Shown: one piece after another, positions 37,901 through 49,761 of the stretch | Layout: each line of letters starts with the position of its first letter | Numbering within the stretch: position 1 is the stretch's first letter | Position numbers and translations under genes: made by a program | Source of the DNA: Echinococcus granulosus | Taxonomy: Eukaryota; Platyhelminthes; Cestoda; Cyclophyllidea; Taeniidae | DNA: 64,000 bases | Assembly (NCBI RefSeq): GCF_000524195.1 | Contig: NW_020170397.1 | Span: 275,976-339,975 of the forward strand | Reading direction: 5' to 3' | Notes under the pieces: model-generated | Seen by the model: the letters and a program-made list of their open reading frames with translations, nothing else | Told to the model about the DNA's origin: nothing | Databases searched by the model: none

Positions 37901-40325
37901 ACGAGCTTCGGCATATTGGATTGACTAAGTTCCGTTGTCCAGAACACGCTAGGTGTTTCATGGATAGAAGGGCTCTGCTCAACCACATGCAGGAGCACAC
38001 CGACAGTTCATTGAAGCCCGATGACGAGGGTGGTGGTGAAGACGGGGGTGCTAATGACGTCGCAATAGGTGAAGAAGACATTAAGTTTTTCCCCGGTTTA
38101 ACTAACGTCTTTGCCAGGAGCTCCCTTCTCTCTTGTCGTATGGAGTCGCCTCAGTGTGAGGGATGTCGTGACTACTTCCCAACTGCTGACGTGATGGCGC
38201 AGCATCTGGAAATTTGTGATGGCATCTCCTTCAGTACCCGCAGCCCTCTTGAACAGGCACCTGGTATCACTTTAGGCAACGCTAGCGACAGATCCGTCTG
38301 TGGTATCTGCGGTCAGGCAGTGGATGAAATCAAGCAACATTTCACTGATGTTCATCTCACCTGTCTCCTGTGTCGTGCTCAGTTGCATACCATCGAAGAA
38401 CTCTCCTACCACTACAAAGTCCATGTGGAAGACAACGCCTCCGAGGATTCGGGTAGGCTGAGTGAAGTCTCTACCTGTGAGACGTGTCTCAACTTCTACA
38501 GCTCTAAACACAACTATTACTTTCACCAGTGGGCAGAACACGGGGTTATTTTCAAACAGGATCCCACCACTGGTATGCTAGGTCCGGTCCAAGTTAGAGA
38601 ACCTCGTATCCGAGCTTGTGACGAAGAAGCTCTGACAACCAAGTTAAAGTGCAAGTTCTGCCAATTTGTCTGCCCCTGTTCAGGTAAGCAGTACGTGGAT
38701 CACCTTCAGTCCGCGCACGATATCACCTCTGATGTGGCCCTCGTGTGCCGTTTCTGTGCGGAAATATTTGGGAATCTGGACGAGCTTTCCAATCACCTTC
38801 AAGCGAATCATGCTCCACTCTCCGAGTACAACAATGCTGGGCCGCAGACAGTCTACCGATGCGATATGTGCACTGAGACACCCTTTTTTGCGTTCCATAA
38901 AGGAATGCTGGATCACGCTCGGGAGGTCCATAACAACCTCACACCCAACATGTACGAGTGTCCACACTGTCGGGAGAGGTTTTCTGATCGTCGTGCACAT
39001 CGATTGCATGTGGAGAAACACGCTGAGGGAGTGCTTCATCCCTGCACGGAGTGTGGGAAGGAATTTCGTTCAAAACAGGCTCTGATGCATCACATCCAGA
39101 TGCGCCATGACACCTCGGAATGGGAGCAGGGACCCGCCACTTGTGAACACTGCGGGATCACTTACCCCAAACGCTCTGCGCTCAAGTATCACATTGCTCG
39201 AATGCATAATCTCGTGAGTGCTTGACACTCTCCATAACCTTCTCATCGATCGTATCTTTTTAAACGGAATTTTTTTCCTTCTCTTTTGGACGCAATAGGA
39301 ACTTCTGCACGAGTGCCCCGTGTGTCAGCAGCGCTTCCGCATCGAGACGTACCTGCGACGTCATATGAAGGAGACGCACAGTGGACCCATCAAGTGTGAA
39401 ATTTGCCAGAAGCAGTGCGCCAACCTGCGTTGCTACTCGCAACATCGGCAGAAGCACTTCAGGGATAAGATCTTCCAATGCACTGAATGTTCGGTCTCCT
39501 TTAAGAGCAAGACCGCCATGCGTCGACATGTTCGAGTGGAGCATATGCAGCTGGGTCCGGAGAAGTTTGAATGTCAAATCTGCGGCAAGGTGAGCTCCAC
39601 TCTCTCTCTCTCGCCTTGTATTTGCGCAAAATGTCATCACATTTTTTCCGTGTAGATTGTCACACAAATCGGAATGCACATGCTGACGCATAAGGACGCG
39701 CGTTTCAAGTGCATCTACTGCGACAAGCAGTTCACCAAGTCGGTATACTACAACGAACATGTGCGCATTCACTTGGGCCAGCTGCCCTTCGAGTGCCATA
39801 TCTGCGGGCGTCGATTCAACAAGAAGTCCAATCTCAATGTACACCTCAAGTTCCACGAGAAGCATCGCGATGAGGATGGCAACGTAAGTTGGGGAGATTG
39901 GGCATTAAAGTCTCCTGAACTTATGCGTGGAACTCTTGATTCTACCAACCCTGTTCTTGACCTTGCAGTACCTGCAACTGAAGGCGCGCGGTCGTGTGAG
40001 CATTATGTTTGGCGATGCGAGTCTGACACCGGAGGAGCGGGCGGCGAAGAACGCGGCGCTGAAGAACAAATCAAACAAGCCGACGCAAACTGTGGCGGTG
40101 GGTCCTGACTTGCCGGGTGCTTTCAACGTCGGTGGAGCGGCGGGTGCTGCGTCCGACGCCTGCGCAAGGGCCTGCGGTGGGCACCTCACCGATGTTGTTG
40201 GCCTTCGACCTCTTAATTCCAGCATTCTTCCCCATCATCCCCACTTGGCTTCTGCCTCCAACTCCAATTCCATAACGATCACCAACACGACCAATGGCGA
40301 GGAGACGAAACCTGCCTTTCTTTGA
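34942..40325 (+). CDS. Large multi-C2H2 zinc-finger protein, function unknown
   Basis: Four exons (34942-39213, 39299-39589, 39656-39883, 39969-40325) give 1,715 residues, with a first exon of 4.27 kb. I start at 34942 because a good acceptor ends just before it; the in-frame ATG at 34834 lies upstream of that acceptor. Order: Ser/Arg/Lys-rich basic head; acidic tract (DENDDDDDDGGSDYVPD and others); a Gly run near residue 260; then about 700 residues of globular-looking sequence with no recognised domain. From about residue 970 there are roughly 17 C2H2 fingers, several crossing exon joins (CQICGK then IVTQIGMHMLTH). TGEKP-type linkers are absent and spacing is irregular, unlike KRAB/Krueppel arrays. 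An Ala/Asn/Ser-rich tail follows. A nuclear DNA- or RNA-binding role is inferred from the fingers and basic head. Confidence 0.88.
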
Positions 40326-41570
40326 TGGAGATAGACCTTTTCTACACGATCACTTGTGAACCATGTAGTCTAGTGGGCGCTTGTCTGTGTAAATAGGATA
40401 CCTGCCAAACCTTGCTACCGTCCAACCATCCACCCACTCACCCATCCATCAACCCTAGCAATTAATGGACTCCCCCTTCCCTTCAGCAATGCTTCTTCCT
40501 GCACTGACGATGATGATTAGTCGATTTCCTTGCTCTTTCTCACCTTGTCACTGTGTGTGTTTAAACGCAAATATAATTTCTCTTGTCTACCTCTCCAATC
40601 TCCTTTTTATTCCCCTGTGGGTGTTGTGCTACAGCGTCGAGTTCCTCCATCCCTGTGACTTGAGTTGGCATCGGCAGTGCTTTTGTTGGCGCTGCATTTT
40701 GCTCGATTCGACATCACTTCTGGGCGAGAGGGAAGTCTTCAGCGGGTCTGTCGTTCTCGAATCAAATGTTGGTGGAGATTTTAAGCAAGAAGTTGGTGGA
40801 TGAACCGCTGTGGGATCGTCGATCTTCCCCTCCCCCCTACCCAGGGCTTTTGGTATCCACGCATTAGGCGAGGCCAGGTAGCCTTGCGATTGTCCGTGCT
40901 GTTGTGGTGGGTCACTTCGTCAAAACCGGATTTAATTAGCATCGTCAAATGTCCTACCGTTGAGCTTCGGCTTGTCACCACCGTAACCGTGGCGGTGACA
41001 AGTCTCCTGTAGATAGGCGAAGCTGATCGCGGATCCGGGTCCCGCGTCTTCACTCACAAGGAAGCCCCGTCCATCATCGCTTGCTGTTCCATTCGTGAGC
41101 TCACCACCACTGCTATGAAACCGGAGATATTCACACGGAAACCATCACTTACGAATAGAGACGACTATGGCTAGGCGACGAGCTGATCTTTTGACTATTT
41201 GACTGCCTAATTTGGTGGGGGGACGAGCCCTCGCGTCGGGGACTAGCATGCCGAGATTACGGGAATCAAAGAGGCCAAACGACCGCATCTATCACCATAG
41301 ACGAGTACATGAGAAAGGTTTCATGTCGAATCCTCCTTTATTGCCACATTTTTAAAAAAAATTGTACAACTTATCCCTTTTGAATAAATTAATTAAACCC
41401 CCTTATTTCCAGAAATTGTGAAATTTGGACGGCAGGCTCTAATTGAATAGTCCAGGCCTTAAAAAATCGTGTTCAATTTTTATAACAAAAAAAACCTTAA
41501 TCCACTCCTCCGTTGGGGCAGCCTTCAAGCCCAAAAAATTGTACTGCTCGATGTCTTAGAAGTTGCCATG
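40326..41570. other. Zinc-finger gene 3' flank
   Basis: Likely 3' UTR and spacer. The first plus-strand AATAAA is at 41383-41388, about 1.06 kb after the stop, in an AT-rich patch. It is a possible polyadenylation signal. Open frames at 40465-40803 and 40800-41053 show no protein features. Confidence 0.4.
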
Positions 41571-41900
41571 CTCGTGGCTAATCGCGCGCTCTCACTCCCC
41601 CTGATTGGTTAAGATTACGTCCAGTTGTGCTTTAGGGTTGCCAATAGCCACGCTACATCCAAGGTCACTTGCGTGAGTGAAAGGATTGAGTGACTCACAC
41701 GCAGCCAGCTGTGCTCGTACGCGCGCACCGCGTGCTCCCTCCGTGCTGACTCTATTCTGTTCTGACGTCATTATTTACTGATTATTGGGGTGGAAGCACG
41801 ATGGAGACCAGGGCACTAGCACGCATAGGCTCCAGCTTGTAGCACTCCCCTTTCCTTGTGTCGATTCAGGGCACATCAGCGGTAAGCATTAAGAGTGGGC
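41571..41900 (+). promoter_or_regulatory. CpG-rich patch with NF-Y, AP-1 and CRE-like motifs and a possible first exon
   Basis: The patch contains CTGATTGG (41601-41608), a second inverted-repeat CCAAT (gccaatagcc), an AP-1-like tgactcac, and TGACGTCA near 41763. It stands out from AT-rich flanks. Downstream a donor-like site (cagcg|gtaagc, about 41880) could end a non-coding first exon on the plus strand. The next plus-strand exon may lie in or beyond the assembly gap at 42453. No coding sequence could be tied to it. Confidence 0.3.
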
Positions 41901-42452
41901 ATGGTGGGAAACATGGCCCCGTTTCTAACCCCCCCCCCTGATGCAACCCATCTTAATGCGGGTGATACTCCGAAATTCTGACCAGACGCAGCATCTACTA
42001 CTAACAAAATTAGTAAGTAGCATTTCATCTGCTTTGGAAGTTCATCTCGCTGCAAATACGTAAATTATGCAAAGACTCAGTATGTGCGGAGCAGAAATGT
42101 GAGCACGACGGGGAAACGAGATGGACATTCAAAGGGAGAAATAGGACATGAATTGAGTCGATTAAGGGGAGGGCTATTCGGTCCTTCTGGCGGGTACTGT
42201 TTACAGTCACGCCTGAGCAAGCTATTCTACAGGGGTATGCCCAGTCGTCATGGCTTTGGGGGGACTTGGGATGCCGTAGCAGATTAAACAGCCAGGAATG
42301 ATAGTAATCTTTGTGATAGGTAATGTGACAGTTGACCTTTAGTGCAGGTCTAATGGCTCAACTCTGCAGGGCCTTACGAGTGCCATCTACTGAGTGGTCG
42401 ACTTCCTGGTAGCGTACATACTTAAGGGTAAGCAACTATGGTAGTGAGTCGA

Positions 42453-42552
42453 NNNNNNNNNNNNNNNNNNNNNNNNNNNNNNNNNNNNNNNNNNNNNNNN
42501 NNNNNNNNNNNNNNNNNNNNNNNNNNNNNNNNNNNNNNNNNNNNNNNNNNNN
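42453..42552. other. Assembly gap (100 N)
   Basis: Exactly 100 consecutive N, the conventional placeholder for a scaffold join of unknown size. True distance and even adjacency across it are uncertain. Confidence 0.98.
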
Positions 42553-44672
42553 ACAGTCTACTAGGACAAAGTGTGTATAACTGACCAATTGGCTGCCACT
42601 GTCGTGCTCGCTCACCTTCAAGTAAGCCTGTGAGAAGACAACTAAAGAGGTGGTCACAACCCTCTTGGTGGACCTCAGAATTCGACGAGCTAACTTATCT
42701 ACAACGAAATATTTGGCGTCTGTGGGACCGCGGGGTGAAAGTGGTCTACTAGACCAGCACCAAATTCTACCCTTTACCTTACTCGCCACTAAAGCAGCAT
42801 CACCCGCGATCCCTCAGTGTTGCGGCGCCAAGTCTGCTGAAGCCGTGACGGCGAAGTACACCAACACAGAAGGCCACCTTTCTCCAGTTTGACGATTGGG
42901 TGCCTTCCCACCATGACTGCAATACTGGCCATGCCCGACCCGGCACTTCACTAACACCGACAACATTAAACTAACACACACAACCGCTGCTGGAGCAGAC
43001 ATCAATCCACGCCTACCTTTTACTTTAACTTCAACCAGTTGTCAGAGGACGGCGAGGAATAAGCATCGTCCCTCCAACGCCTAACCGGCACGGGCAGCAA
43101 CCTCGTCAACATTCGGTGAGTTTCACTGACTACCATTCGAGTAGTTGAGAACCGAAACACACCTACGCCAGCGATCCGGACATCAGCGTCTACCTACGAT
43201 TACCACCCTCCATCCTCGTTGAGCCCAAATTAAGAAAGGCAAGTCGTGATTTGACAGAAATGAAGGACGAGGAGGAGGATCTATTCTAGTGGCAATGCTG
43301 TACTGGGCAAAAGACTATAGGCATTTTCACTAGTCATCAAAAATCGCACAGGCAAACACACCGATACACTCACTCAAGGCGTGAGAGATGGAGCACACAC
43401 CCAAAAGCGGAAGATATAAAGGAGGGGCAGGCAAGGTGAGGGGTGAACGCGAAGAAGAAGGTGGACACACAAATCGTCTGTTTTTTGGCAAAGGCACACA
43501 CGCACGCGCGTTGAGCAGAACCTGAGGATGGCACAGGAGGGGCAGAGATAGAGATAGAGAGGGAGACGGCACTGCACCCCTCCGTCGTAGGTATTGGCAC
43601 AGTGTGTGAGTTGGGGATTGGACCTGTGCTGCGACACGCCGGAGGAGCACCTCCTCCACCACCACCACCACCTCAAACTTTTTAAACAGCTATATCTATT
43701 ACACACCTACTACACCGCAGGAGGGAACGTTATAAAGGGTTAGAAAGACAGCGTCCATAGATCCTTGTCGTCAATGGCAACGGCACAACAAATGCGAAGA
43801 CACGAAGATGGAGGAGGGAGTAGGCAAACGATGGACGGATATTGACAGGTCGGTTGGTTGGACTGATGCATTGATAGTCTGACTGCCTTTCTCGTATTCT
43901 TCTCTCTCTCTTGCTGAAAGACCTGACCACAACGTCGGCATAGTCATGAGAGTGCAGGCTCGAGGAGCCCATAATGAGGTGTAAGATTATTTGAAGAGGA
44001 GATGTGGAAGAAAGCACAGCCATCAGACGAGGGGTCAGGAAATGCGATCGGACGGATGATGGGCGGGAATATGGCTAGCTCCGACCATCAAAAAATGCTG
44101 GCAGATAGAGACGTGGGCGCGTACACTTGACACATACATCCTCAACCATAAGGGTGGTGGTGGAAGAGACGAAAGTGGAACAGCAATGCAAGCAGGCACA
44201 TGATCACGGCCATATCTCTTGCTGAATGAGTGAGCGAGGGAGTGTGCGAATAATGACTAGTTCATAAGTCTACGCAGGAAATGTAAACATCAGCACGAGC
44301 ATGAGAGACAGAGTATCAAATAGGAATGATTGAGGTTTGCGTGTGTATCAGGAGGTGGATAAGGTGAGGAGGGAGTTCCATGAATATGCATACCGATAAT
44401 ATAGATAAAGGTAGAGATATAACGTGTGTGTTTGAGGATAGGGTCTCAAGGAGGAAGTAGGCCAGATATAAAACGCGAGATTGAATAAGACGAACGAGAG
44501 TTGTGAGCAAAACGCTGAATGTGATTTGGTCGAAGCATTTCGGATATTTTTTGCATCCAGACAGACGGGTGACGGGAGAGGGACGCAGGGACTAACATCT
44601 ATCAATCAATCGACCCAAATGGTACTTATTCGTCCCTCTTTTGGATTGGAGTAAAACTTGGCGAAAGAGAAT
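42553..44672. other. GW182 3' flank / spacer
   Basis: This lies downstream of the GW182 stop on the minus strand and may hold its 3' UTR. Purine-rich runs (agagatagagatagagaggg near 43545) and a GGT/CCA run near 43655 produce long low-complexity frames that are not genes. No clear minus-strand polyadenylation signal was found. Confidence 0.4.
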
Positions 44673-44718
44673 CTAGTTGGTGCTGCCGCCACCACTAACG
44701 CTACTGCCACCAGAAGCG

Positions 44719-44749
<31 letters not shown>

Positions 44750-47700
44750 CGTTAACACCAGACACGGCGTTGAGTGCTTCCACAATGAGATCGAAAGCCT
44801 GTCTCTCCTCAATTATGGTGACGAGAAGAGGTGAGGAATTAGGCGCATTAGCGGTGAGCTGAAATCCGACATCCATAGCAACCTCAGGGGTAATAAACCG
44901 AGCGACAAATGTGCCACGTGTGGGGAGCGGATGCAAGTTCAGTAATCCAGTACCCAGGAAGGACTCAAGAGTTGGTCGAGACATGGAAGGAGGCACACCT
45001 CGGATCAAAAGCCATCCCGAGGCCAGGTTACCTCCGTTTCCTGCAAAGTTATCCGTCCCGCTATTGTGGCGCGGGCTGCGGAAGCCATTTGTGGTGGCTC
45101 TGAATACAGATCGCGGGGATGCTAGGACAATGAAAGACCATAGAAAAATAAATTTCTAGTCATTCCGTTCAATAACGGGTTCTGCTTTACAGAAGGGACT
45201 CAATGGAACTAACCATTGCGTAAAACTAATGAACACGTCACATGTGTGAAGTGCATGTTTAGGTAAGGAGATTGAAATGTCACATGCACGTGGTACAAGC
45301 CCCGAACTCACGAGGATTATTGGATATGGATGGCGCTGGGTTATTGTTGCTGCTACAAGTACCTGCACCGATTCGTAAGTCCTGAAGGCGCTGTGTGAGA
45401 GAGGAGGCGTTGGGTCTTGTTTCTTCGGGGTTGGACCAGAAGGTTGAAACTGGCGGCTGCGGCGGAGGGACGGGATTGGACGCAAATGCACCGGACACCT
45501 CTCTGGCGCTGATTTGATTCTCAACTTGGTGCAGCTGGACGGTCAATTCGTTCAACAGGGCCATGCCACCCGGCAGAGAGCACATACTTGGAGTGCCGCG
45601 GAATAGTTGGATTTGCCGTTGAAGGTCCTAGGGGCAATGAAGCAGTGATAAAGGGAACCGACAGGAATGAGGGCAAATGGAGGAGAGACAATTACTTGTC
45701 GCTTCCTCTGCAACTCCATAATTGAAGCAATAAAAGCGAGATTTGTGGGTGGTGCGTTGGTCGGTTGCCACTGATAATTCCGTCCACGTATAAGCATAGG
45801 AGAAAAGCCGTTCTCCTGTTGTTGTGGTGGTGGTAGACCCAGAAGGGAGGAGAGGGAAGAACCCAAGATACTGTCACCGCCAGCACTAGCTGCAGCACCC
45901 GGCATCCTGTTACCGCCGCCGCCACCTGAAATAATCCTATTGGCTCCGTTGCCCACCAATGATCTCTGCATCTACGACAGCAATGCGCAAAGACGTTGAA
46001 ACAGTACTCAACCAAATTAATATCTTTTAATTTAAAGTGTGGTTTATTGAATGGGGGGTCAGATCATGGTACCTTCTTGCATAAAATTTTTATGTATAAA
46101 CCATCAACTAGCCCCAACTATTGGAGATGTGCTTACCCAACTGACGCACCCCCGGCGGGGAGTGACCGAAAGACTGAGCGCCCTTTAAGTCACGGTTAAA
46201 TTGAGCACAGAATAGATACTGTGAGGTCACGTATTTAATCCTGCACTCTAACAAATCATCTTGCAAATGAGTCAGTAAGCCATGCCACGTCATCCGAAGA
46301 GAGAACAAGCGAGTCGAAACCACTCGTCTGAGAGCAACTACATCATATACCCAATCCCCAAACCATTTCAGATGAGGCATCTTGGCTACCAAAATTAATA
46401 AATAAGTTATCACGAAAGAAAATGCTTAATATAATTAAGTATCAGTTTGCCATTCATTTGAAAGATTTATAAGAACGTTTAAATAATAAACTGATGAAAA
46501 GCTCCAAACAGCTTCAAACACGATCTAGAATTTGAGGCAAACACAACTAAGAGCATGGTGACCGAACTGATTGTGATTTCATCATTAGCTTATTCCAAAG
46601 CAGTCTTCATAAATGAGAGCGACTCATCGTGATTCCTGTCAAAAGCTAAGGCATTTACAATTCATCAAAAACCACTACCTCCGTTCGTGAAAATCCCATT
46701 GCCGTCTAAGGTTAAATAAACAGCCACATAAATGGGACGAAAATATTCACAAAAATCTGAACTAATCGCAAGCTTACTCACCGGCATTCCACGTCCAAAT
46801 GGGGCGACAGCAGCAGCGGCAGCTGAGGTAGATTGCGCGTTGGGGAAGTACCCGAACTGTCCAGTGGCAGTGGGTGAGGTGGGGATGCGACGCGGTCCAC
46901 CCACCGTGCCAGGGTAACGTGGAGTTCCGGCGTTGCCGCTGACAGCGTTGCGAGAGCGCAGTCGCAACACTGCTATTGACCGATCGATGTCCATGTTACA
47001 TTCCGCGAGGACGGATTCCACGTCTTCGCGACGAAAGCCCTGCTGCAGGAAGTAGCGCACCAGGTCTCCCCGATAGGCTGCCATCGACTGCGAATTGAGG
47101 ACTTACTTAAGTGCAATTCAGTACCACCCCAAGAATATAAAAGGAACAAAAAAACTTCGAGCTTCATTTGTCTTAACTATAAATTGTTGGCAGTACTTCG
47201 CAATTCTTCATTAACGACGCAGGAATATTGTATAATTACCGTGTTTCATGCTTCCACCTACTGATTTGTAGTGAAAAAAAAACACCACATGAAGTACAAA
47301 AAGAATACTTTGAACAAATGTTCACTGATTTAATGAAAAATAGACTGTCAAACGAAGGCTCTAGAACAACCACACCGATGATAGTCCTGTCCGCAGATGC
47401 AATGATTTTGGTAAGACTTCTATTGCATTAGTATAGTTGTTCGACATCGCTTGCAAAGACGCTGACTACTCTACGGAAGCTTCTTAGTGCAAATTAGACA
47501 ATTAAGAATATTACGAATCGCAACCTCTTTCGTCCCATTCGACAGCTATACTTGAATTGTGAGAACAATGAAAGTTAAAGTCGTTCAAAGCCATTCCAGA
47601 TAAAAAATAACCTACCATTTCTGGCACATTCATACCATTACTGTTTGGGTAGTAATAACCAAAAGCCATCATCGTCCGATAAGCCACTCACACGATTATG

Positions 47701-49761
47701 CAGGTCTACCAGCCTACTACTTAAGCAATGAAAAAATGCACGGTGCCATGACAGAGGTATTTACACAGTTGGTTCAGGAAGAGGGCAACTCGACACGCTG
47801 ATGACGCTAGCTGCTAGAATTACATTGGGGAATATCTTTCGAGTATAGATAAGCATGATCCGCAAATGTGCGCAACTATACCATAGAGGCAAAGTGCCAA
47901 ATAATGAGTTAACTTGATAGACCTGGGCCCTTGGCCCAGACATGTTATGGGTCTGTAACCGGAGTGGGCTTATGCAGTTCAGATGGTCGAGAATTCCGGT
48001 GGATTACATCAGCTTATCGGACGAAGAGCAACTCCAGCTGCCCTAACACCCGCAGCTTCGCACACGAGCGCACACGCGTGTCAGCGAACAGAACACGCGT
48101 GCGTGTGTACGTATATGCGGGCAATGAGGTCACAGAACAAAGCGCCATCACGTGACGAGTACGCACACAAGTCGACAGTCATCAGGCGCCGGTAACTAGA
48201 GGGGGGAAGAAAGGGGACGCAAATTCCAAAACCTACAACGCCAGTATTAACTTCCTGGTGCTGGTCGGCATCTTCCAGACCACCGCTGCAGCCAACGGAG
48301 AAAAGTGAGGGGGCAGCAGAAGCAGAGGAAGGGGTTGGACCAGCAATGGCAGTAGGGGCGACACATCGACCAGTTACTGTCGCCCAACTGTTATCTTCCT
48401 GGTTTAACAAATGGGCCGAGGAGATGGTGGCCCACGCAGCGCGAGAAGGAAGTCCAAGATCGCTCGAGTCCTCAGCAAGGCGGTTAGCAGAGCCACCAGT
48501 TGCGCCTGCACCGAAAATGGGACGCCGAAACAAGCCTCCGGGAGGGCCAAAATGCGAAGAGGTGGAAGGACAGGGCTGGAAAGCTGTGGGTTGAAGAAAG
48601 TGCGTAGGGCTCACCCCGACTATCACAAGAGACAGAAACGAAGAATTAAAATTACTGGAAGCCAATCCCCAAATGCCACCATCATGTTCAGCTTGTGGAA
48701 GGGTCGAAGGGATAGCCGACTGTTGTGGTTGATGAGATACTGAGGCTTGTGGTGAACCACCACCAGGGGCATTTGCAGTGACGGGAGTTTCTCGACCCTG
48801 AGTTGGCCAACATGAAGCCCGGGTGGCAATTTGTTCATAATGCGACTCCCAGACATTAGTACCAGTAGGCGGTTCATTTTTCCACACATTGGACTCTTGA
48901 AGCTGTTGGTGGGAATTCAGCAAGGCGGAGGAAGGTTTGGGTTTGTGCAAATCTCCATCCTCAGGCGTGGTCTTCCAGGGGACTGACTGATTGATTGGAC
49001 GCGTGCCCCAGTTTCCTGGATCGTTCACCAGCTCAGATATATGAATGACCGTAGCATTATTCTCTCGATTCGCTTCAGTGCCTAAGGGTTCTTGCTTTTC
49101 CTGAGTTTTTAAGGGCTTATCATTATCTTCTATTTGTTGGGTGGAATCTCTGCCGAGGGTTTCCGTGGAATCGGTGAGAATTTCCGCGGCAGCAACTAGT
49201 GGATAATGGCGCGATAAATAACTTACCCATGTGCTGCTGGTTGCTATCCCAAGGATTAGTATTTGCATCCGGAACAGATCGTTTGGACTTTTGGGACCAG
49301 ATTTGATGAAAGACCTTATCCTGTGTCAAGCTTGGAGGCACGTTACTGGATTCATTATGAGGAAGAGACTTGTTGACACTGACATTAACATCATCCTCTG
49401 AATATCCATTTTGCCATATAAGGTTGGAAGACAGCGGCCACTCGGCGATTGGCGTTCCTGAAGAGTTCCAAAGCTTGGAAAATAATGAGTAAAAAATGAG
49501 ACCAAAACAAACCCTATCACTTGCTGGCCATGGCAAAGACAAGTCCGCAAATGTGCTATCCGCCATTGGATTAACGGCTGGATCAAGATTCGACCAACCA
49601 GAAGAAGTGGGAGCAGAACTATTCGCGGAGAATTCTGGAAAGGGGCAGTCAGAGGCAGGGAACAATCTACCATTATTGTCCTGATTCTCATTATGCCAAG
49701 AATCACCCCCGGAACTCGGATTTGACTTCCAAAAACTGTTACGTTTTGGTGGATTGGGCAT
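44673..49761 (-). CDS. GW182/TNRC6 (gawky) family miRNA silencing protein
   Basis: GW182 proteins bind Argonaute through GW/WG repeats and recruit deadenylases in the cytoplasm. Eight exons keep one frame: 49513-49761, 49227-49473, 48615-49195, 48237-48575, 46782-47087, 45696-45971, 45312-45627, 44673-45121, giving about 920 residues. The N-terminal half has scattered Trp in G/S/N context (SGWSNL, NPWDSN, GNWGTRP, GGIWGLASS, NSWATV). The UBA domain starts exon 5 (YFLQQGFRREDVESVLAEC). A Gln-rich helix (IMELQRKRQDLQRQIQLF) follows. Exon 8 holds the C-terminal RRM (LASGWLLIRGVPPSM to RGTFVARFITPEVAMDVG), which lies in frame only with the acceptor at 45121. The tail is poly-Ala then Gly/Ser. It is much shorter than human TNRC6 (about 1,700-1,900). 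The exon 4 donor (gtaggt) and the junction to the UBA exon are the least certain; an extra exon may lie between them. Confidence 0.87.
44716..44750 (-). repeat. CAG/GCT trinucleotide run coding a poly-Ala tract
   Basis: A near-perfect gcagca... run on the plus strand reads as about ten consecutive Ala on the minus strand, between the GW182 RRM and its Gly/Ser tail. Such runs are length-variable. Confidence 0.85.
47616..47672 (-). CDS. Possible alternative first coding exon of the GW182 C-terminal part
   Basis: Nineteen codons from an ATG ATG pair (reads MAFGYYYPNSNGMNVPEM) end at a good gtaggt donor in phase 0, matching the phase 0 start of the UBA exon at 47087. An in-frame TGA lies just upstream and no convincing acceptor precedes it. 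It therefore fits an alternative first exon better than an internal one. It could also be chance. Confidence 0.35.

Noticed and set aside
43330..43706. Three overlapping minus-strand frames of 76-113 codons
   Set aside because: They read low-complexity purine/pyrimidine runs, so they are open by composition.
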